Shown one piece after another: positions 55,896 through 63,449 of a stretch of 64,000 bases of DNA. The translations under genes and the position numbers were made by a program. The stretch lies in NCBI RefSeq assembly GCF_045038035.1, contig NZ_CP173427.1, positions 4,712,001 to 4,776,000 on the forward strand, written 5' to 3'. Position 1 is the stretch's first letter, and each line of letters begins with the position of its first letter. This DNA is from Paenibacillus_F chitinolyticus_A. Lineage in GTDB: Bacteria; Bacillota; Bacilli; Paenibacillales; NBRC-103111. A model generated the notes under the pieces. That model had not been told where the DNA came from. It saw nothing but the letters and a program-made list of their open reading frames with translations, and did not search any database.

Positions 55896-56144
55896 GTGCT
55901 TTTTGGAAAGTTGCACATAATAAACTTGCTAAGAAAAAAAACGATGTCTTTCACAACGTTCGCAGCAATTGGCGCATGTGTGGCGTCGCATGACGGCTGC
56001 CTCTTTGGCGCAGTCCGCATTCCGTAAGAACCCTCCAAGCTGTTTGTCCGATCGTTCGGCCGCACCTCAAACCCTTCTCCCGCATAGGATAAAAAATCCC
56101 CAGACTGCGGGGATTTACAGGAGAAAAGTACCAGAGTTTGATGC
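55896..56144. other. Intergenic region between the met and corA promoters
   Basis: About 250 bases with no recognised gene. A 42-codon minus-strand ORF (56020-55892) has GGAGGG upstream but overlaps the met -35 element and has no family features. A leftward-pointing terminator hairpin lies at 56091-56117. Confidence 0.5.
56091..56117 (-). terminator. Leftward terminator-like hairpin without an obvious gene
   Basis: AAATCCCC pairs with GGGGATTT; the T-run is only on the minus strand. No gene on that strand ends just before it; see findings. Confidence 0.5.
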
Positions 56145-56173
56145 TTGAATCGTGGAAAATGTAGGTATATACT
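56145..56173 (+). promoter_or_regulatory. Promoter of corA
   Basis: TTGAAT, 17 bases, TATACT. Predicted start near 56180, leaving a leader of about 184 bases before corA. Confidence 0.75.
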
Positions 56174-56179
56174 AGACAA

Positions 56180-56363
56180 GTATATTCGACACGGAATGAT
56201 AAAGGGGGGAACATACGGATGGACGGGGACCGACCGAGAAGTAGACGCTTTACCCGGTACGATCAAAATCGAATAGCAGCGAACCGGGGCCGGCACTCCA
56301 GCGTCCGTAGTTTCCCTACGGACCGGAGTGCTGTGCGCCGTTTCGCATAAAGAGGTGAAACGG
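56180..56363 (+). ncRNA. Structured 5' leader of corA, candidate riboregulator
   Basis: Stems visible by eye: CCCGGT (56263-56268) with ACCGGG enclosing a CGAT-CAAA-ATCG hairpin; GCACTCC with GGAGTGC plus inner TCCGTAG/CTACGGA; and finally CCGTTTC (56338-56344) with GAAACGG (56357-56363). The last stem touches the Shine-Dalgarno AGAGGTG and reaches to the base before ATG 56364, so it could block translation. I could not match it to the M-box or another class I know. Confidence 0.55.
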
Positions 56364-57302
56364 ATGAAAACACGCCTGGTACACAAGGGCGCTTTTACGC
56401 TGGTTGAAGACATTCACGAAGCGCTGACACCACCCGAATCCGGTTTTTACTGGATCGATGCGGATGTGGACGATCTGGAGCAGCTGCAGCCGCTCTTCCA
56501 TCTTCACGATCTGGCCGTAGAGGATTGTCTCAGCGAAGAAGAACAGCGGCCCAAAATCGAAATTTACGATACACACTATTTTATTGTAATCAACAGCATC
56601 CGGTTTGATGATGAAGAAATCTTTCTTCGCGCACTCAATATTTTTCTGGGCAGGCATTTCATCATTACCGTTACGAGACAGAAAATCCAGGAGCTCCGCG
56701 CCATCAAACCTTTTCTTTGGGATGAAGAAGTTAACAGCCCGGACCGCTTCCTGTATCATCTGGTTGACCTTGTCGTTGACAACTACGTCATCGTCGGAGA
56801 CCGGATCGAAGATAAGATCGAGAAGCTTGAAGAAGATATCCTCATGCACACGAAAAAATCTCATTTGAACGAGATCGTCGGTCTCCGCGGGGAAATTTTG
56901 TGGCTGAAAAAAATGCTTGTGCCGCAGCGCGACGTCGTCGCGACATTAAACCGCAAAGAGCTGAAGCTGATCGATAACCAGCTGCAGAAGTATTTCGGCG
57001 ACATTCACGAAAATGCCGTCAAAATCGTCGACACCTTCGATACGCTCCGCGATCTCATGGGCAACTTGCGAGAAGCTTATCAGTCCAGCGTAGCGAACCG
57101 CGCGAACGAAATCATGCGTATTTTTACCGCACTGACCACGATCTTTATGCCACTGACCTTTATCACCGGTATTTTCGGAATGAACTTCACCGATATTCTC
57201 GGACTGCTGACTGTTCCTTATGCGGATTTATTCATTTTCGGATTTATGGGTGTACTCGGGCTGTGCATGTTCCTACTCTTCCGTAAAAAAGGGTGGATTT
57301 GA
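56364..57302 (+). CDS. corA: CorA-family magnesium/divalent cation transporter
   Basis: 312 residues; a pentameric channel for Mg2+ (or Co2+/Ni2+). A large cytoplasmic N-domain (helical bundle around 130-240) is followed by two C-terminal membrane helices with the GMN signature in ITGIFGMNFTDI and a basic tail RKKGWI. The usual MPE after GMN is replaced by a short TDILGL loop, seen in many CorA-like proteins. ATG 56364 follows AGAGGTG; the ORF extends upstream into the leader. Its unusual structured leader suggests regulation by RNA. Confidence 0.93.
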   Translation: MKTRLVHKGAFTLVEDIHEALTPPESGFYWIDADVDDLEQLQPLFHLHDLAVEDCLSEEEQRPKIEIYDTHYFIVINSIRFDDEEIFLRALNIFLGRHFIITVTRQKIQELRAIKPFLWDEEVNSPDRFLYHLVDLVVDNYVIVGDRIEDKIEKLEEDILMHTKKSHLNEIVGLRGEILWLKKMLVPQRDVVATLNRKELKLIDNQLQKYFGDIHENAVKIVDTFDTLRDLMGNLREAYQSSVANRANEIMRIFTALTTIFMPLTFITGIFGMNFTDILGLLTVPYADLFIFGFMGVLGLCMFLLFRKKGWI

Positions 57303-57333
57303 CTATGCAGAATGACGACGTTGACCTAACAAA

Positions 57334-57388
57334 GCATCGGCTTCCATTGTTCTTGACCAAGAACGAAATGGAAGCCGATGCTATTTTT
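57334..57388. terminator. Bidirectional terminator between corA and the PBP gene
   Basis: Very long hairpin: GCATCGGCTTCCAT pairs with ATGGAAGCCGATGC, inner GTTCTTG/CAAGAAC; T-rich on the plus strand. Confidence 0.88.
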
Positions 57389-57397
57389 GTGCCGTTA

Positions 57398-59398
57398 TTA
57401 TTTTTTGGGTGTGCTGAGGCCGCCGACATACTGGTCGTAGGCTTCGTAAATCTTGGCCGCGATCGGTGACGCCCCGTAACGGCCGTAACCGCCTTCCGGC
57501 ACGACAACGGCAACGGCCAGCTTAGGATTTTGAGCGGGCGCGAAGGAAATGAACACCGCGTTATCGACAGTTCCGCCAGAAACCTGCTGCGTCGATGTAC
57601 CGGTTTTACGGGCTACCGGATATGGCAGTTTGTCGATGCCTTCCGCTCCGCTTTTCATCCCGTTAATGACCGTATCCCAGTAGGTTTTGGGAAGATCGAC
57701 TTGATTCAGAATCTCCGGTTCGTAACCTTTGACGACCTTGCCGTCGGAATCGAGAATTTCTTCCACGAATTGCGGTTTTATACGCTTACCGCGGCTTCCG
57801 AGAGTAGCTGCAAACTGGGTAAGCTGAAGCGTGGTATACTTGCCGTTCTGACCCCAGGATGCAAAAACCATCGCTGATTGATAACTGCTCGTTTTGGCGG
57901 CCGCATCGATTTCCGACATGCCGTCATACTCCCATGGTAGGCCGCTTCCTGTTGTTACTCCAAGTCCAAATTCAGCCAGTTGTTTCTCCCAAGCTTCGCC
58001 CGATTTACGCTGGTATTTGTTGTAAAACGGAATTCCGATTTTTGCAGACATATATGTGTTTGATGAAACTTCTATCGCTCTTGTGGGGGAAATCATACCT
58101 GTATAATGATTATCCGAGTTACGCACCGTACTGTTATCTTTCCCGTAAACAAAAGGCGCGTTATCATTGTAATAACTTCCGGGGGTGATTAACCCTTCCT
58201 TTAATCCTATCAAAATACTGAGCGGTTTAATGGTGGAGCCCAAATATAGAATTGAAGAAGGATGACGTTTCTGCTGATCATCCGGAAAGTTCGGCGGTGA
58301 GTTGCGAATAGTACCGTTGTTGACGAAATATTTAACTTGCGGATAAATTTTCGGATCCATTCCACCCGTCCACAAATTGGTGTCGTAGTCCGGCATGGAG
58401 GCCATAGCGACCACTTTGCCCGTATCGACTTCCATAGCCACCGCATAACCGGAACGGGCGTATGGAGCGGCAAACTTCGCATAGCCGGATGGTGGGCTGT
58501 GCAGCCATTTCAGCTGATCCATGATCGCCTGCTGGGCGGCAAGCTGTACGTTGGTGTCTATAGTTAGCCGGAGATTCTTTCCTTTCTCCGGTTTTTCCAA
58601 AGTCCCGTTGCCGACAATTTTACCGGCCGCGTTGACCGGATAACTCTTCTTGCCCGGCTTTCCGCGCAGTTCATCCTGATACATCATTTCAAGCCCGTCA
58701 AAACCAACCGTTTCCCGAAGCAAATAACCGTCTTCCGCTCTGCTTTTATAAAAATTTAGATTTGCGGTATCATCGTATTTTTTCAGGTAGCCTACAAGCT
58801 GGGCGGCGATCCTCCGCTGATCGTAGACTCGGATGCTCTCCTCCACGACCTCTACTCCGTGAAGTTCGTCCCGATGGGAAAGAAGATAAGCAACCTCTTC
58901 CTTGTTTAAGTTGGCCTTTATTCTTCTGGGCTCTTTATAAGGCGTTTTAGGTTTGATCTTCTGCTTGTTGATGTCAAAATCAAGATCCATGGCTTTCATG
59001 ATATCTTCTGTAGTCATCTTAGGCAGATTCTTGTCGCCAAGCTCACCCAGAATCTTTTCAAGCTTCTTGGCCGTCTCTATGATCGGATCTTGATTTTTGG
59101 TGCCGCCTTCGACACGGAAATACAGTGATTCCGTGGAATTGGAAGTGGCAATCGGCACGCCGTCTTTGCTCAGTATATTGCCGCGTATGGGGGGAATGGC
59201 GGTATCCGTATTCATCCCATTCGTTTTTGCTATCTGAAGTTCGGGACCTTTTACGAATTGAAGGTAAGAAAGCTTAACGATAAGTACACAAAACAGGGCG
59301 AAAGTAGCGAAGAAAAAAATATTGATCCGAAGTGTAAAATGAATGCGTTTGTCCGCTTCTCGTTTAGCGGGGTCCTGCTCGGTATAAGGCGATTTCAT
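57398..59398 (-). CDS. Class B penicillin-binding protein (PBP2 type)
   Basis: 666 residues; transpeptidase that crosslinks peptidoglycan. N-terminal membrane anchor (about 25-47), dimerisation/pedestal domain (about 60-270; IPPIRGNILSKDGVPIA), transpeptidase domain with S388-T-I-K391, S446-S-N448 and K599-T-G601. The PBP2/PbpA-like architecture suggests a role in elongation or the rod complex. ATG 59398 has GAGAGAGGG upstream; the GTG six codons earlier is less well placed. Monocistronic; 218 bases separate it from the HRDC gene and hold no other gene. Confidence 0.95.
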   Translation of the reverse strand: MKSPYTEQDPAKREADKRIHFTLRINIFFFATFALFCVLIVKLSYLQFVKGPELQIAKTNGMNTDTAIPPIRGNILSKDGVPIATSNSTESLYFRVEGGTKNQDPIIETAKKLEKILGELGDKNLPKMTTEDIMKAMDLDFDINKQKIKPKTPYKEPRRIKANLNKEEVAYLLSHRDELHGVEVVEESIRVYDQRRIAAQLVGYLKKYDDTANLNFYKSRAEDGYLLRETVGFDGLEMMYQDELRGKPGKKSYPVNAAGKIVGNGTLEKPEKGKNLRLTIDTNVQLAAQQAIMDQLKWLHSPPSGYAKFAAPYARSGYAVAMEVDTGKVVAMASMPDYDTNLWTGGMDPKIYPQVKYFVNNGTIRNSPPNFPDDQQKRHPSSILYLGSTIKPLSILIGLKEGLITPGSYYNDNAPFVYGKDNSTVRNSDNHYTGMISPTRAIEVSSNTYMSAKIGIPFYNKYQRKSGEAWEKQLAEFGLGVTTGSGLPWEYDGMSEIDAAAKTSSYQSAMVFASWGQNGKYTTLQLTQFAATLGSRGKRIKPQFVEEILDSDGKVVKGYEPEILNQVDLPKTYWDTVINGMKSGAEGIDKLPYPVARKTGTSTQQVSGGTVDNAVFISFAPAQNPKLAVAVVVPEGGYGRYGASPIAAKIYEAYDQYVGGLSTPKK

Positions 59399-59616
59399 AA
59401 GCCAGCCCTCTCTCACAATCTATACGTTCAAGTGTAGCAAAACCACCCTTTATTTACAATTGAACGGAGCCTCCGGACTGGTTACAAAAAGGTTAAGATT
59501 TAAGGAGAGGACCGGCGGACCGGGAATCGGTATGAGCTGTTTCCGCTAATGCAATGAACTTTCCGAAACGCGGATCAAAGCGGCCGGTTTATCGTGGCCT
59601 GTTTGCCGTATCACGG

Positions 59617-60645
59617 CTACCCTGCTTTTTGCCCGCTGTCCCGTTCCTTCGCCGCTTCCTCCTTCTGCTTCCGTGTTTTGAATCTCAGCAGCCGCAGCCA
59701 TTCATAGACGCCGTCGGCCGTCTGGGCATCAGGCAGCTCCTCCCCGTACAAGCCCTGAAGGATGGGCTTCAGGTAGCGGTCCCCCATCTCGGCGAACAGA
59801 CGCTCCGCCTCGGCCAGCTGCTCGGAAGGCACTTTGGCAAGCTCGCTCTCGATGCCCGCGAGTACATCGTAGCCATCCCGCTCCAGCTCTTCGAGCAAAG
59901 CAACCAGCTCCCGGGAAGTGAACGAGAGCTCGGTCCGGAGCTGCGCCAGACTGCCGCCGCTTGCCATCGCTTCCAGAAGTTTGCGCTTGCCCGACTGTCT
60001 CGCAGCCTCCTTCTGTACCCGGCGTTCCAGTTGCCGATTCATCCAGGCTTCAAACTGCGAACGGTCTGTGGCGCCCGCAACCCAATCCAGCGGAAAATCC
60101 GTCTGGCGCTGCTTGTCTCTCGTGATCCGCAGGACATCGCCTCCGTATTTGGAAGCCCGATTTTGTCCGAAGCCTGGGATGTGAAGCAATTCTTCCAACG
60201 ATTGCGGACAAAATGCGGCGATCATCTGCAGCATCCGGTTAGATGCCAGAATAAACGGCGAGCGGCCTTCTTTGAAGGATTGCTCGCGCCTCCAGGCTCT
60301 CAGCTCCTCATAAAGAGTTTCATCGGCATTAAGCTCACCGTAGTATTGAAGAAGCTGCGTCATCTCCGCCTTGGCGGATAAGCCCGCCTGCTCTTCCCCG
60401 ATTCCCCGGAGCAGAGGCTTATAACCTTCCGCCAGCTTTAGTTGAAGCCCCTTCTTAATGGCACCGACCAGTTCTTCCCAAGAAATTCCTTCATACCAGA
60501 TATCCTGGACCGGCTTGCCGTTGTCGTTCACTTCATTCCACATGGCCTGCCAGACTCCCGTCTTCTCCCCCGCAAAAAATTGAGCCTGCTTAACCTTCCC
60601 TTCTTCCACTTGCTTCTCCAAAGTCGTTAAATAAATGACGTTCAT
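59617..60645 (-). CDS. HRDC-domain protein
   Basis: 342 residues. An N-terminal region of about 100 residues is followed by an HRDC domain (about 105-185; YEELRAWRREQSFKEG, PFILASNRMLQMIAAF, LLHIPGFGQNRASKYG), then a charged region and a C-terminal helix-turn-helix-like segment. HRDC domains bind nucleic acid in RecQ and RNase D, but no helicase or nuclease motif is present. AGGAGG precedes ATG. Seen in this group as a stand-alone aldolase/HRDC-annotated protein; function unknown. Confidence 0.88.
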   Translation of the reverse strand: MNVIYLTTLEKQVEEGKVKQAQFFAGEKTGVWQAMWNEVNDNGKPVQDIWYEGISWEELVGAIKKGLQLKLAEGYKPLLRGIGEEQAGLSAKAEMTQLLQYYGELNADETLYEELRAWRREQSFKEGRSPFILASNRMLQMIAAFCPQSLEELLHIPGFGQNRASKYGGDVLRITRDKQRQTDFPLDWVAGATDRSQFEAWMNRQLERRVQKEAARQSGKRKLLEAMASGGSLAQLRTELSFTSRELVALLEELERDGYDVLAGIESELAKVPSEQLAEAERLFAEMGDRYLKPILQGLYGEELPDAQTADGVYEWLRLLRFKTRKQKEEAAKERDSGQKAG

Positions 60646-60692
60646 ACCTTTCCTCCTCTATTTTGATTGCGAATAAGGCCCGGAAACGCAAA

Positions 60693-60738
60693 AAGCACCT
60701 CTCCTTATGCGTAATAAAACGCAAGTGGAGAGGTGCTT
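60693..60738 (-). terminator. Terminator of the PP2C-like gene
   Basis: AAGCACCTCTCC pairs with GGAGAGGTGCTT, inner TGCG/CGCA; T-run on the minus strand. Confidence 0.88.
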
Positions 60739-60804
60739 CCTCTGTGCACTGAGCTATATCCCATATCCTACCATACATGAACCGATTTTACAAGAATCTC
60801 TCTT

Positions 60805-61683
60805 TCAGAAACCAGCACCGCTAAATGACCGGCCCTCTCTTGGAAAGGAAAGCAAAATCCCAGTTTTATCGTCCGAACGTTTAAAACGCTGCACGCTGCG
60901 GCATTCGAGATCTTCCTCCTCGAATGCCTCCAGCTCATCCACATAAGCTTCCAGCCCGGCCCTGATTACCGAACGGACCCACTCCTCCGTGCTGCGCCGG
61001 TGCTCTTCCCGCCACGGATAAATCCCGTCCGTGACGAGCAGCAGGTGCGCCAGCCCCGAACGGGCGATATTCCCGCTCTCCAGGTGCCGGGCCAGCGCGT
61101 CATCGCCGTTGATGACGCTGTAGCCGCCGGGCCGGTTGGCGCGCCTGCGGTTCGCCCGCAGCGCTTCCGTCACTTCCGGCGGCTGGACCCTGCGCTCCCA
61201 CTCGCCGGGGTATTCCCGGCGCCAGAGCGCCAGTGCGCGTTCGTCGTGGGGCTCCACGGAGTCCCTCGTCACCGCGCGCACCACGCCGTCTTCATAGACG
61301 GCGTAAATCATGCAGTCGCCTGATTGCACCCAGGCGACGCGTTCCTCGTCCACGCGCACAACGGCGTGGACAGCGCCCCACCGGCTGCCGGTGTCTTCGG
61401 AGCGCCCCTGCAGGCGCTCCATTTCCCCGTGCAGCCGCACGTTCGCCTCGAGCGTGGTGCGCTCGAGATCGGCCCTGCCGGCGCCGGCGAAGCAGGACGC
61501 CACAAGCGCGGACGCGATATGGCCTGCGGTGCGGCCCAGCGCGTCCCGATACGGCGTCAGGCCCGAGACTCCGTCGATCACGCCGAACACGCCTGCTTCC
61601 GGCGCGAACAGCAACGCATCCTCGTTGCACACTCCCTGTCCCTCCCGGATAACACTTTCCACTTTGAATGAATGCGGCCGCAT
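60805..61683 (-). CDS. PP2C-family protein phosphatase-like protein
   Basis: 292 residues. PP2C metal-site pattern: NEDALLF near 20, GVIDGVSGLTPY near 35, SGDCMIYAVYEDG near 120, LLLVTDGIYP near 217 and SDDKTGILLSF near 270. It probably removes phosphate from Ser/Thr of unknown partner proteins; no kinase or anti-sigma gene is adjacent. GGGGGAG precedes ATG. Distinctly GC-rich. The family is diverged, so the substrate class remains a guess. Confidence 0.83.
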   Translation of the reverse strand: MRPHSFKVESVIREGQGVCNEDALLFAPEAGVFGVIDGVSGLTPYRDALGRTAGHIASALVASCFAGAGRADLERTTLEANVRLHGEMERLQGRSEDTGSRWGAVHAVVRVDEERVAWVQSGDCMIYAVYEDGVVRAVTRDSVEPHDERALALWRREYPGEWERRVQPPEVTEALRANRRRANRPGGYSVINGDDALARHLESGNIARSGLAHLLLVTDGIYPWREEHRRSTEEWVRSVIRAGLEAYVDELEAFEEEDLECRSVQRFKRSDDKTGILLSFPREGRSFSGAGF

Positions 61684-62286
61684 GCTGTTCTCCCCCTTTT
61701 CCCAACAAACTGTAAGATCGGTTCATTCCTCGATACCTGGACCTTTGTCTGGGTCCCGACTCGTCCCGGGGTCCGTTACGCCGGTCCGGTGTCCGTTGTA
61801 CAATTGACTTATAAAGAAGGTCGCTTACGTGACCGGTATTTTCTTAAGTAAAAGGAGGCAGCCCGCCATGACCAAAGCCGTACAAGACCGCCGCGTCCAG
61901 AAAAGCGTACGTATCGTTCTTTCCATCCTTCTTCTGGGCTCCAAATCCGCCCATTTTCCCGAGAAAATATAGACTACGCAGGAGTTTTAAAACACTCTGC
62001 CATTCATATCTAACAACGGAACTTCCCGGCACGGGTATATAGTACGCCCCCGCTGTCCGATTTTGCGGCTAGCACGACTCTGTCCCGCTTGTTCCATTCC
62101 GCTTTTCGAAAATATTCCGCTCGGCCTTATCATACCTTATAACGCTCGAATCGGGCAAAATTCTTTCCTTGAGACAACATTAAAAACCGGAATCATCTTT
62201 TTTCTCCGCTTTCGGGACCGTTCTTGGACGCCGCGCCCCACTTCCGATATAATCGGGAGTATTAACCGGTAAATGGAGTGAACGCG
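61684..62286. other. Gene-poor region around a possible miniprotein
   Basis: About 600 bases. Apart from the 34-codon ORF at 61868 (listed separately) nothing credible is seen. A TTGACTTATAAAG string near 61803 does not form a correctly spaced promoter. The stretch 61980-62270 carries scattered ORFs without ribosome sites. Confidence 0.5.
61868..61972 (+). CDS. Possible 34-residue miniprotein
   Basis: ATG 61868 follows AAAGGAGG at a good distance. The product starts MTKAVQDRRVQKSVRIVLS, with a basic N-terminus, a short hydrophobic stretch (IVLSILLLG) and the end SKSAHFPEKI. No family recognised. Only the ribosome site argues for it. Confidence 0.35.
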   Translation: MTKAVQDRRVQKSVRIVLSILLLGSKSAHFPEKI

Positions 62287-62580
62287 ATGTCCGAATTCGA
62301 TTTTTTATATGACCATACCGAAGATACTTCGACCCGCTTTGTCTGCTTTGTAGGCTCGTCCCTGCACCGCTTCGATCTGGCGGTCACGAATACGAACCGT
62401 TTTTACGGCAAAAAAATGATCACCGACCTGCAATCCGGCAAAACCGCCATCATCGGTCCGGACGATTTGAATGAAGAAGGCTATCTTGAGCATGTATATA
62501 AAATCTCCGAGGAAGAAGCCGAAGAGCTTCGCTCTTTCCTTTTCCAGATCGTGGGTACCGTCAATTTCACGGATATTTGA
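62287..62580 (+). CDS. DUF3055 / SAV0927-family protein
   Basis: 97 residues, acidic, soluble. The layout FDFLYDHTEDTSTRFVCFVG, FYGKKMITDLQSGKTAIIG, DDLNEEGYLEHVYKISEEE fits DUF3055, a small conserved Firmicutes family of unknown function. ATG 62287 follows TGGAG at about 9 bases; GTG 62278 is the alternative. Two further small ORFs follow on the same strand. Confidence 0.82.
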   Translation: MSEFDFLYDHTEDTSTRFVCFVGSSLHRFDLAVTNTNRFYGKKMITDLQSGKTAIIGPDDLNEEGYLEHVYKISEEEAEELRSFLFQIVGTVNFTDI

Positions 62581-62597
62581 AGCCTCCGGGGGAGAAA

Positions 62598-62660
62598 ATG
62601 GGAAAAGACCACCGGCAGCGCTTAAACAGGCCGCCCGATCAGGAGGATTCCCATGGGTGA
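62598..62660 (+). CDS. Possible 20-residue leader-like ORF
   Basis: ATG 62598 follows GGGGGAG. The peptide is basic and polar and ends QEDSHG. Its stop TGA lies at 62658-62660, so it overlaps the start of the next gene (62653) by 8 bases, which could couple their translation. Evidence is only the ribosome site and the overlap. Confidence 0.3.
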   Translation: MGKDHRQRLNRPPDQEDSHG

Positions 62661-62916
62661 TGAATTTTTAAAAGAAGAAAGCCGGGGCGCCGACCTGTCT
62701 ACCGTAGAATCCCAGCGGAACGATACGATCCCCGAAGAATTTCCGGAAGGTCCCTACGGCTCGTCCGTTCTAAGCGAATCGCTCGGCAAAAGCACTCCGT
62801 GGCGGGATGACCAGCGTCCAACGAACCGGTTCCGCTACGAAAACCGCGAGCTTCATTACGGAATCGAGCGGGATTATCCCGGCGACGACCAGTCGGAAGA
62901 GACGCCCGGACCTTAA
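62653..62916 (+). CDS. Small acidic hydrophilic protein
   Basis: 87 residues, rich in Glu, Asp, Arg and Pro, without hydrophobic segments; probably unstructured (PWRDDQRPTNRFRYENREL, GIERDYPGDDQ). AGGAGG lies 7 bases before ATG 62653. No family recognised. It may be transcribed with the DUF3055 gene and is followed by a terminator. Confidence 0.65.
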   Translation: MGDEFLKEESRGADLSTVESQRNDTIPEEFPEGPYGSSVLSESLGKSTPWRDDQRPTNRFRYENRELHYGIERDYPGDDQSEETPGP

Positions 62917-62991
62917 GACCCTCGCGCCTTTCGTGCTCCAAGCGCACGGTGCGGCTTGGCATGATGTTGTCAATCGCGCTCCGTTTAAAGC

Positions 62992-63047
62992 AAAACAATC
63001 CCCGCACCGTGCCTTAAAAGGCTTCCGGTTGACGGGGATTGTTTTTT
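62992..63047 (+). terminator. Terminator after the small-protein genes
   Basis: AAAACAATCCCCG pairs with CGGGGATTGTTTT; six T follow on the plus strand; it may also stop leftward transcription of the DUF350 gene. Confidence 0.8.
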
Positions 63048-63059
63048 CAGCGGATGATC

Positions 63060-63449
63060 TTAAATAATCAAACTGCTCATGGAGAACGCAACGCCGACAT
63101 AGATCGCGAACAGCATAATACCTACCGCCACGTTGCCTTCCTTAAGCTGCTCGGACAGTTTAATCCCCGGCGTCAGCAAGTCGAAAACGAAGTAGGTGAG
63201 AAGCAGGCAGACGTAACCGATCGCAAACCACATGGCCATATGAAAGATTGAGGAGTTCGTGTAAGCCGCAACGCCGAGAATTATGGCCGTTCCGAAAAAT
63301 TTCCCGCCCAGGGCCAGACCTACCGCCTTATTGCCTTTGCTGAGTTCCTCCATGTCGTTAAACGGCGTAATCCAGTTAAAAATGACCATGCCGATAACCT
63401 GTAAAGCCACGATGACGATAAAGCTGACTAAAATATTCAAGGCGATCAT
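63060..63449 (-). CDS. DUF350 membrane protein
   Basis: 129 residues with four membrane helices in two similar halves (ILVSFIVIVALQVIGMVIF; GLALGGKFFGTAIILGVAA; MWFAIGYVCLLLTYFVFDL; VAVGIMLFAIYVGVAFSM), the DUF350 layout; function unknown. ATG 63449 overlaps the upstream stop by 4 bases (ATGA) and has a G-rich ribosome site, so it is translationally coupled to the gene cut by the window edge. Confidence 0.85.
   Translation of the reverse strand: MIALNILVSFIVIVALQVIGMVIFNWITPFNDMEELSKGNKAVGLALGGKFFGTAIILGVAAYTNSSIFHMAMWFAIGYVCLLLTYFVFDLLTPGIKLSEQLKEGNVAVGIMLFAIYVGVAFSMSSLII

Noticed and set aside
55892..56020. 42-codon minus-strand ORF with GGAGGG upstream
   Set aside because: Overlaps the met promoter -35, no family features, no conserved-looking composition.
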